NCBI GenBank assembly: GCA_044226845.1
Contig: JBGAGG010000013.1
Coordinates: 51,462-115,461, forward strand
Length of the DNA stretch: 64,000 bases
Direction: 5' to 3'
DNA from: JAFDZO01 sp044226845
GTDB lineage: Bacteria; Bacteroidota; Ignavibacteria; Tepidaquicellales; Tepidaquicellaceae
Made by a program: the position numbers and the translations under genes. The notes below the pieces were generated by a model. The model was given only the letters and a program-made list of their open reading frames with translations, searched no databases and had not been told where the DNA came from. Every line of letters begins with the position of its first letter. The first letter of the stretch is position 1. Positions 23,923 through 31,296 of this stretch are shown one piece after another.

Positions 23923-24933
23923 TTAAACTGAAATTACTTTATCGGAATGTTTATTAATGTGTGCGACTTCATCTATTCTCCAGCAGGCAGCAGTGTGACC
24001 GGGAGCGACCTGAAAATCAGGCGGCTGCTCATTCCAGCATTTCTCAATAGCATACTGGCATCTTGTGCAGAAGTGGCATCCCTTTGGATATGATGTTGAA
24101 GGAGGAACAAATCCCTCGATAGTTGCAAGCCTGTCTTTATTTTTATTAAGCTTAGGAATTGAACTTAAAAGTCCTAAAGTATACGGATGTTTAGGATTAT
24201 AAAAAATTTCGTTAACATCGCCGTACTCTACAACTTTTGATGCATACATTACGGCAACTCTTTTTGATACCTCTGCAATAACTCCAAGGTCATGTGTAAT
24301 CATAATTACACCCATACCCAACTCATCCTGCAATCTTTTTATAAGCTCTAGTATCTGTGCCTGTACTGTTACATCAAGCGCTGTAGTTGGTTCATCGGCA
24401 ATAAGAATTTCAGGATTACATGCCAATGCTATTGCAATCATAATACGCTGTCTCATACCACCGGATAGCTGGTGAGGATATTCATTATATCTTTGCTCAG
24501 GTGCAGGAATACCCACAAGCTTTAGCATATCTATCGCTTTTGCTTTTGCATCGGACTTATTAAGCTTCTGATGCAGTATAACTGTTTCTTCGATTTGATT
24601 TCCACAGGTAAAAACAGGATTGAGAGAAGTCATCGGTTCCTGAAAAATCATTCCTATATCATTACCTCTTACATGCTGCATTTCCTTTTCGGGAATTTTA
24701 AGCAGGTCTTTTCCCTTAAACAGTATTTCACCGCCAACAATTTTTCCGGGAGGGTCAGGAATTAGTCTCATTATAGATAGGGCAGATACACTTTTTCCGC
24801 ATCCGGATTCGCCGACTAACCCTAACGTTTCACCTTTATCAACTTCATAGGAAACATCGTCGACTGCTGTTGCAACACCGTCATCGGTATAGAAATAAGT
24901 TTTAAGGTTTTTAACCTCGAGAAGTTTAGACAT
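23923..24933 (-). CDS. Oligopeptide/dipeptide-type ABC transporter ATP-binding protein (DppD/OppD-like)
   Basis: The 336-residue ATPase has Walker A GLVGESGCGKS, the signature LSGGMRQR, Walker B ILIADEPTTALD and the switch H in MITHDLGV. The C-terminal oligopeptide-transport extension contains the cysteine cluster CHFCTRCQYAIEKCW, seen in DppD/OppD and linked to an iron-sulfur or metal site. It energises peptide import with permeases and a binding protein. None of these are adjacent, nor is the usual second ATPase, so it is an orphan here. Confidence 0.92.
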   Translation of the reverse strand: MSKLLEVKNLKTYFYTDDGVATAVDDVSYEVDKGETLGLVGESGCGKSVSALSIMRLIPDPPGKIVGGEILFKGKDLLKIPEKEMQHVRGNDIGMIFQEPMTSLNPVFTCGNQIEETVILHQKLNKSDAKAKAIDMLKLVGIPAPEQRYNEYPHQLSGGMRQRIMIAIALACNPEILIADEPTTALDVTVQAQILELIKRLQDELGMGVIMITHDLGVIAEVSKRVAVMYASKVVEYGDVNEIFYNPKHPYTLGLLSSIPKLNKNKDRLATIEGFVPPSTSYPKGCHFCTRCQYAIEKCWNEQPPDFQVAPGHTAACWRIDEVAHINKHSDKVISV

Positions 24934-24991
24934 ACTCTTTATTTAAGATTTCACTTAAGATTAGCACTTAAAAATTGATTAAGGGAATTTA

Positions 24992-26368
24992 TTATATTAG
25001 TTTCTTAATTTCACTGACAAATTTTTGCTGTATGGAATCTGCCTCTTTGCGCGATTTTGCCTCAGTAATTATTCTTATAATTGGTTCAGTATTAGATTTT
25101 CGTAAATGAATCCAGTATTCAGGAAAATCCAGTTTTACTCCATCAATAGTGGTAATCCTGCATCCTAAATTCTTATATCTGCTTATAACAGTTTTTAAAA
25201 TTTTGTCAGGATTTTTTACATTTTCAATTTTTGCTTTAGATATATAATACTGAGGTAATGCATTTTTGTATTCGCTTACACTCATTTTTGATTCAGCGAA
25301 TTCCTGAAGTATAAGTACCATTCCGATTATAGCGTCTCTTCCGTAATGAAGTTCAGGGTAAATTACTCCGCCGCTTCCTTCTCCGCCAACAATCGATTTT
25401 CTTTTCATCATTTCCTTCACAACGTTAATTTCACCGACTGCGCTTCTGTAAGATTTTGCTCCGTTCATTTGTGCGACATCATCAACTGCTCTTGTTGTAG
25501 AAAGATTTACACAAACAGATTTATTCTTTGATTTCGATTTTCTTAAAACAAGATTTGCAACTGTTGTAATTGTATTTTCCTCTATGAATGGCTCACCTTT
25601 ATCAGTAATAATTACAAGTCTGTCACTATCCGGATCAATTGCTATCCCGACATCGGCTTTATGTTTCTTAACTGCAGCAGAAAGTTGTCTTAAATTCTCA
25701 GGTAAGGGTTCAGGAGTATGCGGAAATATCCCGCTGCCGTCACAGTATAATTCTATCACTTTACAACCCAGAATCTTTAATAACTTAGGAGCAATAATCG
25801 ACGCTGCTGAATTGACTGTATCAAGTACAACTTTAAACTTTCTTCTTTTGATTATATTTTTATCTACAATTTTTAGCTTTAGAGTTTTTTCAATGTGCCT
25901 GTCTAACCACGATAAATCGAATGTTAACTTTTTTATATCTTTTACATCTGCATAGGTAAAATTGCATTTTTCTGCTATCAATAAAAATTGTTCTATCTGT
26001 TTCGGATCAAGGAACGTTCCGTTAGGATTTAAAAATTTTAATCCGTTCCACTGTTGGGGATTGTGTGAAGCTGTTACGGCTATTCCGCCTGCGGCTTTTA
26101 AATCTTCAGTTGCAATTTGTACGGTAGGCGTCGGAGCTACTCCGATATAAACGACTTCAAATCCTGAAAGCAATAAATTATTTATTACCAGATTAGAAAT
26201 TATCTCGCCGTTTAAACGTCCGTCACGACCTACTACTATTTTTTTAGACTTTGAATTTTTTCTGCAGTATTGGGCGAAAGCAGATGTGAACTTAGATATG
26301 TTTTGCGGAGTGAGATTATCACCGTAGATCCCTCTTACTCCCGATACAGAGGCAATTATTTCAGACAA
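24992..26368 (-). CDS. glmM: Phosphoglucosamine mutase/phosphomannomutase family (GlmM-like)
   Basis: The 458-residue alpha-D-phosphohexomutase has the phosphoserine Ser101 in VTASHNPQQWNGLKF, the metal loop IDPDSDRL, the sugar loop GGEGSGGV and the phosphate-contact block RKSNTEPIIRI. It interconverts hexose 1- and 6-phosphates. The PQQWNGLKF variant and the closeness of a GlmU-like uridylyltransferase suggest the glucosamine-1-phosphate role in UDP-GlcNAc synthesis, but phosphomannomutase activity cannot be excluded. Confidence 0.88.
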   Translation of the reverse strand: MSEIIASVSGVRGIYGDNLTPQNISKFTSAFAQYCRKNSKSKKIVVGRDGRLNGEIISNLVINNLLLSGFEVVYIGVAPTPTVQIATEDLKAAGGIAVTASHNPQQWNGLKFLNPNGTFLDPKQIEQFLLIAEKCNFTYADVKDIKKLTFDLSWLDRHIEKTLKLKIVDKNIIKRRKFKVVLDTVNSAASIIAPKLLKILGCKVIELYCDGSGIFPHTPEPLPENLRQLSAAVKKHKADVGIAIDPDSDRLVIITDKGEPFIEENTITTVANLVLRKSKSKNKSVCVNLSTTRAVDDVAQMNGAKSYRSAVGEINVVKEMMKRKSIVGGEGSGGVIYPELHYGRDAIIGMVLILQEFAESKMSVSEYKNALPQYYISKAKIENVKNPDKILKTVISRYKNLGCRITTIDGVKLDFPEYWIHLRKSNTEPIIRIITEAKSRKEADSIQQKFVSEIKKLI

Positions 26369-26480
26369 ATATTTATCATTTAGATTAAAAAATCATTAGA
26401 AAATAACAGAATTTCACTGCAAATGTAAGGAACAACGAAGAATGTAAAACTGTTATTGTTAGTGACAATAAATAAAAATT

Positions 26481-26678
26481 ATGCCATCAACAGTAATACG
26501 GAGATACCATTACAGCGAAGATAAAGAAGTTTTAACTATTACTTTTACTACAAACAGGACTTATAAATATAAGAATGTTTCTGAGAAAATTTATAATCAA
26601 TTCTCCAAAGCTACTTCAAAAGGCCGATACTTTAACTTAAATATTCGCGATAAGTACGAATATAAAGAAGTAGATTAA
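26481..26678 (+). CDS. KTSC-domain small protein
   Basis: The 65-residue protein reads MPSTVIRRYHYSEDKEVLTI, then FTTNRTYKYKNVSEKIYNQF and ATSKGRYFNLNIRDKY. The YxY...F..A.SKG.YFN..IR.KY pattern is the KTSC domain (named for its usual Lys-Thr-Ser-Cys; here ATSKG), a short domain found alone or beside RNA/lysyl-tRNA-synthetase-like proteins, with unclear function. Its last 4 bp overlap the convergent nucleotidyltransferase gene. Confidence 0.82.
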   Translation: MPSTVIRRYHYSEDKEVLTITFTTNRTYKYKNVSEKIYNQFSKATSKGRYFNLNIRDKYEYKEVD

Positions 26679-27421
26679 ATCATCTTTTCCATTTCTTCCA
26701 ACTGTTCAACTGTATTCACTCCAGTAATTTCTATATTATTCTCTGTCGGTACTGCGCCGATTTTCATATTCTTATCTTTAAAGTAATTAAAAATATCTGT
26801 CAGATAATATTCTCCCTGGGCATTATCAGTCTTTAGCGTTTTCAAAGCTTCAAATAAATTTTTATTATCCACAATATATATTCCCGAGTTTATCTCTGCA
26901 ATTTTCTTCACTTCTTCGTCTGCATCCTTTTCTTCAACAATATCTATAAAGTTACCATCTTCATTTCTTACAATTCTTCCATACCCATGAGGATTATCGA
27001 AATTTGCTGAAAGCAAACTTGCTGAAAAATTATTTGCGTTATGAAAGGTTAAAAATTTTTCAACTGTTTCAAATCTGAGCAATGGAACGTCTCCTGAAAG
27101 TATCAGTGTATCTCCGTCGAAATTTTCGAGTTCAGATTTTGTCTGCATTACTGCGTGACCTGTTCCTAATTGTTCATCCTGCGATGCGAAGGAAATTTTA
27201 TCCATATCATCTTTAAAGGTCTCTTTTATAAAATCCATCACAGTCTGTTTCTGATGTCCGACTATCAATATTATTTTTTCAGAGTGGATTTTCAAAGCAA
27301 GCTCAACTACATGCTGTATCATTGGTTTTCCTTTTAGCGGGAACATTACTTTCGATTTATCAGGATTTCTCATTCTCTTGCCTTTTCCTGCAGCAAGTAT
27401 AACGGTAGCCAGTTTTTTCAT
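26675..27421 (-). CDS. Single-domain NTP transferase, GlmU-like UDP-GlcNAc pyrophosphorylase
   Basis: The 248-residue protein opens with the pyrophosphorylase signature ATVILAAGKGKRMRNPDKSK, followed by LKGKPMIQHVVELA, QLGTGHAVMQ and ILSGDVPLLR, as in the N-terminal half of GlmU. The left-handed beta-helix acetyltransferase half (about 200 residues) is absent and no stop or frameshift is involved, so this is a stand-alone uridylyltransferase. It would make UDP-GlcNAc or a related sugar nucleotide. It sits near the glmM-like gene. The acetyltransferase step would have to come from another protein. Confidence 0.86.
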   Translation of the reverse strand: MKKLATVILAAGKGKRMRNPDKSKVMFPLKGKPMIQHVVELALKIHSEKIILIVGHQKQTVMDFIKETFKDDMDKISFASQDEQLGTGHAVMQTKSELENFDGDTLILSGDVPLLRFETVEKFLTFHNANNFSASLLSANFDNPHGYGRIVRNEDGNFIDIVEEKDADEEVKKIAEINSGIYIVDNKNLFEALKTLKTDNAQGEYYLTDIFNYFKDKNMKIGAVPTENNIEITGVNTVEQLEEMEKMI

Positions 27422-27440
27422 TTCAATTGGAATAGGTTAT

Positions 27441-27479
27441 AAAAAAGCCTGTAATATCCAAAAAAAGATTTTTACAGGC
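27441..27479 (-). terminator. Terminator after panC
   Basis: The arms GCCTGTAA / TTACAGGC (27447-27479) are followed on the minus strand by a T-run (27446-27441). It lies about 50 bp beyond the panC stop. Confidence 0.72.
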
Positions 27480-27527
27480 CGGAAAATTATTTAACACTTA
27501 AGCGGGACTTTCAGTGCAGTTAAAATA

Positions 27528-28388
27528 TTATTTTGTAAATAAAAGATTATCAATTAATCTTGTATTGCCGATTTTTGCAGCTAAAGAAATTAACACTTCA
27601 CCATTGTATGAATTAAGATCATATATCTTTTTCAATTCGCTGTTATCTGTTATCTCTATATATTCTATTGTCAGATTTTTTGAGTTAGATTTTAATACCT
27701 CACCGATTTTCCCAATTATTGCATTTGCATCAGAAACTTTTTTTTCAGTTATCATTTTCTTGCCTTCAACTAAAGCTTTGTAAATTCCTGCAGCTTCACT
27801 TTTATCCGATTCCGATAAATAAGAATTTCTTGAACTCATTGCCAATCCATTATCTTCACGGACTGTCGGGCAAATATTTACTTTCAAATCATAGTTCAGA
27901 TCTTCAGCCATTTGCTTGATAACAACTGCCTGCTGAGCATCTTTTTGTCCGAAGTACGCGGCATTAGGTTTTACAATATTAAACAGCTTTGCAATTACTG
28001 TTGCAACACCGCTGAAATGTCCCGGTCTTGCTTTGCCTTCAAGAGTATCTGATATTTCAGAAACGGAAATTTTTGTTTTATTTTTCGGAGGATACATTTC
28101 CTCTGCAGAAGGGTGAAAAATATAATCCACGCCTGCTTTTTCACAGGCAAAATAATCTTTTAAAAAGTCACGCGGATACTTTTCAAAATCTTCACCGGGG
28201 AGAAACTGAGTAGGATTTACAAAAATACTCACAACTACTATATCATTTTCTTCCTTAGCTTTATCAATAAGAGATGTATGCCCCTTGTGTAGAAATCCCA
28301 TAGTTGGAACAAAACCGATTTTTTTCCCCACACATCTGAAATAATCTGCAACATCCTGCATTGCAGCAATCTCTTTAATAACTTTCAT
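27528..28388 (-). CDS. panC: Pantoate--beta-alanine ligase
   Basis: The 286-residue enzyme has GFVPTMGFLHKGHTSLIDKA (ATP-binding HxGH site), SIFVNPTQFLPGEDFEKYPR, KARPGHFSGVATVIAKLFN and YFGQKDAQQ, the usual PanC blocks. It condenses pantoate and beta-alanine with ATP to pantothenate. The length fits (about 280). No other pan gene is adjacent. accD is 23 bp upstream on the same strand, so the pair probably forms a small operon of coenzyme A-linked functions. Confidence 0.96.
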   Translation of the reverse strand: MKVIKEIAAMQDVADYFRCVGKKIGFVPTMGFLHKGHTSLIDKAKEENDIVVVSIFVNPTQFLPGEDFEKYPRDFLKDYFACEKAGVDYIFHPSAEEMYPPKNKTKISVSEISDTLEGKARPGHFSGVATVIAKLFNIVKPNAAYFGQKDAQQAVVIKQMAEDLNYDLKVNICPTVREDNGLAMSSRNSYLSESDKSEAAGIYKALVEGKKMITEKKVSDANAIIGKIGEVLKSNSKNLTIEYIEITDNSELKKIYDLNSYNGEVLISLAAKIGNTRLIDNLLFTK

Positions 28389-28411
28389 TGTAAAGCTTTA
28401 ATTTGGAAAAT

Positions 28412-29251
28412 TTAATTTATTAAATTTAGTAGCTGTGATATTCTTAACTTTAAATCTTTTCTGTTTACTATAAAGTCTATAAAACCGTGTTCAAGTAAAA
28501 ATTCCGATTTCTGAAAACCTTTAGGAAGTTCTTTACCTGTTGCCTGCTTTACAACACGCGGACCAGCAAATGCTATCAACGCCTTAGGCTCAGCAATGTT
28601 AAAATCACCCAGCATAGAGTAAGATGCTGATGCTCCTCCAGTAGTCGGATTTGTCAGTAATGAAATATAAGGAAGTTTTTCCTCGTCAAGTTTTGCAAGC
28701 TTCGCGCTTGTCTTCGCCAATTGCATCAGAGATATTGCGCCTTCCATCATTCTAGCGCCGCCGCTGGAAGAAATTATAATAAGCGGACTTTTATTTTTAA
28801 TAGCCTTATCAACTGCTCTGCTGATTTTTTCTCCGACAACACTTCCCATGCTGCCTCCAATGAAATCAAAATCCATACATGCAATTACTACTTCTTTACC
28901 GTTTATTTTTCCGGTAACTGTTCTTATTGCATCATACAGATCTGTTTTCTTAATAGTATCTTCAACACGTTTCGCATAAGGTTTTGTATCTGTAAAATGA
29001 ATCGGGTCAACCGATTTCATTTTTCTGTCAAACTCTTTTAATGAATCTTCATCAAGAATAAGCTTGAAGTATTCTTTACTTCCTATTCTGAAGTGATAAT
29101 CACACTTAATACAAAGGTATGAATTTGATTCCCATTGCTTACGATGCATTAGCTCGCCGCATTCAGGACACTTTATCCACATTCCGTCCGGAACATCTTG
29201 TTTCGGTGAATCTGTCTGGATATTTTCTTTATTTCGCTTGAACCATGCCAT
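28412..29251 (-). CDS. accD: Acetyl-CoA carboxylase carboxyltransferase subunit beta
   Basis: The 279-residue protein has the N-terminal zinc ribbon with Cys28, Cys31, Cys47 and Cys50 (KCPECGELM and LCIKCDYHF). The carboxyltransferase fold shows GGSMGSVVGEKISRA, SSSGGARMMEGAISLMQLAK and TNPTTGGASASYSMLGD. It transfers CO2 from carboxy-biotin to acetyl-CoA, the first committed step of fatty acid synthesis, with AccA and AccBC. It precedes panC by 23 bp. Confidence 0.97.
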   Translation of the reverse strand: MAWFKRNKENIQTDSPKQDVPDGMWIKCPECGELMHRKQWESNSYLCIKCDYHFRIGSKEYFKLILDEDSLKEFDRKMKSVDPIHFTDTKPYAKRVEDTIKKTDLYDAIRTVTGKINGKEVVIACMDFDFIGGSMGSVVGEKISRAVDKAIKNKSPLIIISSSGGARMMEGAISLMQLAKTSAKLAKLDEEKLPYISLLTNPTTGGASASYSMLGDFNIAEPKALIAFAGPRVVKQATGKELPKGFQKSEFLLEHGFIDFIVNRKDLKLRISQLLNLIN

Positions 29252-29370
29252 TCGCTAAATTTACAAGGTTTTTTTCAATTTTGATAGTAATAAAACTTGC
29301 TTACTTCTGAGTATTATTTAAGGCAGGTATTGCAGGTTCCGCTAATAAATAACGAAACCTGTAAGATTTT

Positions 29371-30168
29371 TTATTCTTTGATAAATGAATTTACGGAAAG
29401 GTCACTTCTTATATAGGCAAGAAGCGTCATTATTTCATCGGTTGTTAAAGGTCCTCCTGCATCTTTATGAAAACCCGGCATCATAGTTGGATTCGTTGGT
29501 GAACCGTTCTTAATATAATTTACCAGTTCATCGTCCGTATATTTTACTGCTGTATTTTTATCAATCGGTCCATGAGGTTTATGGTCTTTTGCATCGCCAT
29601 GGCAAATAGCACAGTCTGCATCATAAAGCTCTTTGCCGATTTTTCCTATTCCTTTTGTTACATGGCAGTCAACACATACACCTGCAAAAATTGATGCACC
29701 TGCCATTACTGTCATGTGTTTCTTTTCTTCTTCTGTCGGAAGTTTTATGTCAAAATGCAAAGTAAGAATTATCTGGTCATTGGGAGCAGGAGAATTTGAC
29801 TGTACTAATACAGTCTTTTCAATGTTTCCAACTTTTCCATTAGAGTTAAATGTAATTCTTATCTTTCCTGTCTCTCCCGGCTTATATTCACTTTTTTCAC
29901 CCACTGTTGCAGCAGTACATCCGCAGGAAGTCTGAACATTAGTGATTTCAAGATTTTCGTCTCCGTCATTGGAGAAATCAAATTCATATTGAATAATATC
30001 ACCCTGAACAATTTTTCCGAAGTCTCTTTGTTTCTCAGCAAATGAAATTTTAGGACCGCCGGTAAAACGGTCATTGCCGAAAATATCGGAACTCTTAAAA
30101 TTAACGGAAAGGATCAATCCGGTAATTAACACAAAGAATAATATTAAGTAAAATTTTTTGATATTCAT
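29371..30168 (-). CDS. DUF1573 domain fused to a c-type cytochrome with two CxxCH motifs
   Basis: The 265-residue exported protein has an N-terminal hydrophobic anchor or signal (MNIKKFYLILFFVLITGLIL). A DUF1573 Ig-like domain (about 45-140) carries FGKIVQGDIIQYEFDFSNDG and the paired cysteines TSCGCT (82, 84). The C-terminal cytochrome segment (about 155-260) has CVDCH at 165-169 and CAICH at 186-190, then MMPGF (a likely axial methionine) and LLAYIR. Two hemes or a disordered first site are possible. The start overlaps the tsaB stop by 4 bp, so translation may be coupled. Its role is unknown; electron transfer in the periplasm is the inference. Confidence 0.85.
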   Translation of the reverse strand: MNIKKFYLILFFVLITGLILSVNFKSSDIFGNDRFTGGPKISFAEKQRDFGKIVQGDIIQYEFDFSNDGDENLEITNVQTSCGCTAATVGEKSEYKPGETGKIRITFNSNGKVGNIEKTVLVQSNSPAPNDQIILTLHFDIKLPTEEEKKHMTVMAGASIFAGVCVDCHVTKGIGKIGKELYDADCAICHGDAKDHKPHGPIDKNTAVKYTDDELVNYIKNGSPTNPTMMPGFHKDAGGPLTTDEIMTLLAYIRSDLSVNSFIKE

Positions 30169-30812
30169 ATAAGTTTTTTTTGCGATTTCAGAGGAATAAA
30201 TTCCTTCATGTAGAACGGTTCTGATGTATTATAATCAGAAAATTTATTTTGTGAAATATAATTTAACGTCAACTCATATAGTGAAAATAAGCTAGAAGAA
30301 TCCAATAACATTACTTTTTCATCAAAGCCTTCTATTTTGTCATTAGACACAAAAAAATCTTCTTCGTTAATTATACTTGAAAGAAGTGATATGCTATAGT
30401 CTGAAATTCTTTCAAGCTGTTTATCTGATTTTTTATATTTAGCAAAGTAGAATTCATTCGTTCTTGAGTTGGAGAAAATAATCGGAACAATTATTTTATC
30501 TGCTTCAATTTTATTTGCGAGTACATCTAAAGAATTTACTTCGATTAATTTCGCATCGGCTGCAAAGCATATCCCTTTTGCTATAGCAGAAGAAATTCTT
30601 AATCCTGTAAAAGAACCGGGACCGTTAGAGATTGAAACGTAATCCAAATCCCTCAGATTAAAATTATTTTTTTTACAATAATCAACGATATTATAAATTA
30701 ATACATCGGCATTTTCATCTTCAGATAAAATATGGCGTATGATTTCTTTGCGGTCACTAAAAACTGCAAATTCAATTTTAGAGGAAGAGGAATCTATGGA
30801 TAGTATATTCAA
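30165..30812 (-). CDS. tsaB: tRNA threonylcarbamoyladenosine biosynthesis protein TsaB
   Basis: The 215-residue ASKHA-fold protein starts MNILSIDSSSSKIEFAVF and has the signature YVSISNGPGSFTGLRISSAI. TsaB, TsaD and TsaE with TsaC make the t6A modification at position 37 of ANN-decoding tRNAs. The C-terminus is somewhat diverged but the length is normal (about 220). Four-bp overlaps on both sides (tsaE upstream, DUF1573-cytochrome downstream) indicate a translationally coupled operon. Confidence 0.92.
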   Translation of the reverse strand: MNILSIDSSSSKIEFAVFSDRKEIIRHILSEDENADVLIYNIVDYCKKNNFNLRDLDYVSISNGPGSFTGLRISSAIAKGICFAADAKLIEVNSLDVLANKIEADKIIVPIIFSNSRTNEFYFAKYKKSDKQLERISDYSISLLSSIINEEDFFVSNDKIEGFDEKVMLLDSSSLFSLYELTLNYISQNKFSDYNTSEPFYMKEFIPLKSQKKLI

Positions 30813-31270
30813 GTGTAAATTATTCTTTCGTTTTCGTTATTTCCGTAGTCAAAATTAACTGATTTAAATTCAATTCCCAAATGATGAATTGCTAAATCCG
30901 GCCACTCAATTAAACAAATAGAATTTTCAGAAATATAATTATCAAATCCGATAGAAAGCAGTTCGCTTTCAGATTTCAATCTGTATAAATCAAAATGATT
31001 AATAGTGATATCTTTGTTATTCAATGAGCCTTTGTACTCGTTCACAATAAGAAAAGTTGGACTATTCACTATATCTTTAACCTGAAAATATTTACAGATA
31101 CCTTTTATGAATTGAGTCTTGCCCGAGCCCAGCTCACCTGTAAATCCTATAACATCAGATAAGTTAATTGTCGAAGCAAAGTTAAATCCTGCTTCTTGAG
31201 TTTCTTCAGGTGAGTATGTAAGAATTTTATTAATGAGAGTAAATATGATTTTATAACAGAAGAGACACAA
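30809..31270 (-). CDS. tsaE: tRNA threonylcarbamoyladenosine biosynthesis ATPase TsaE
   Basis: The reading frame codes for a P-loop ATPase with Walker A FTGELGSGKTQFIKGI, the N-terminal SPEETQEAG element typical of TsaE, NSPTFLIVNEY and FDLYRLKSE. The family is about 140-160 residues. There is no ATG in frame: the given start is a TTG at 31268-31270 that lies inside a perfect 30-bp palindrome. A non-standard start further in (ATA or ATT near 31246-31232) is possible. It overlaps tsaB by 4 bp. TsaE drives the TsaBD cycle in t6A formation. Confidence 0.9.
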   Translation of the reverse strand: MCLFCYKIIFTLINKILTYSPEETQEAGFNFASTINLSDVIGFTGELGSGKTQFIKGICKYFQVKDIVNSPTFLIVNEYKGSLNNKDITINHFDLYRLKSESELLSIGFDNYISENSICLIEWPDLAIHHLGIEFKSVNFDYGNNENERIIYT

Positions 31271-31287
31271 AATTTTGTGTCTCTTCT
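31258..31287. terminator. Perfect 30-bp palindrome between porX and tsaE
   Basis: AGAAGAGACACAAAA (31258-31272) is followed directly by its exact reverse complement (31273-31287). It begins 10 bp after the porX stop and covers the first four-plus codons of the tsaE reading frame. It could act as a terminator or attenuator for porX, or as a structure controlling tsaE start access. No strong T-run follows on the minus strand. Confidence 0.6.
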
Positions 31288-31296
31288 ATGTTGGTC

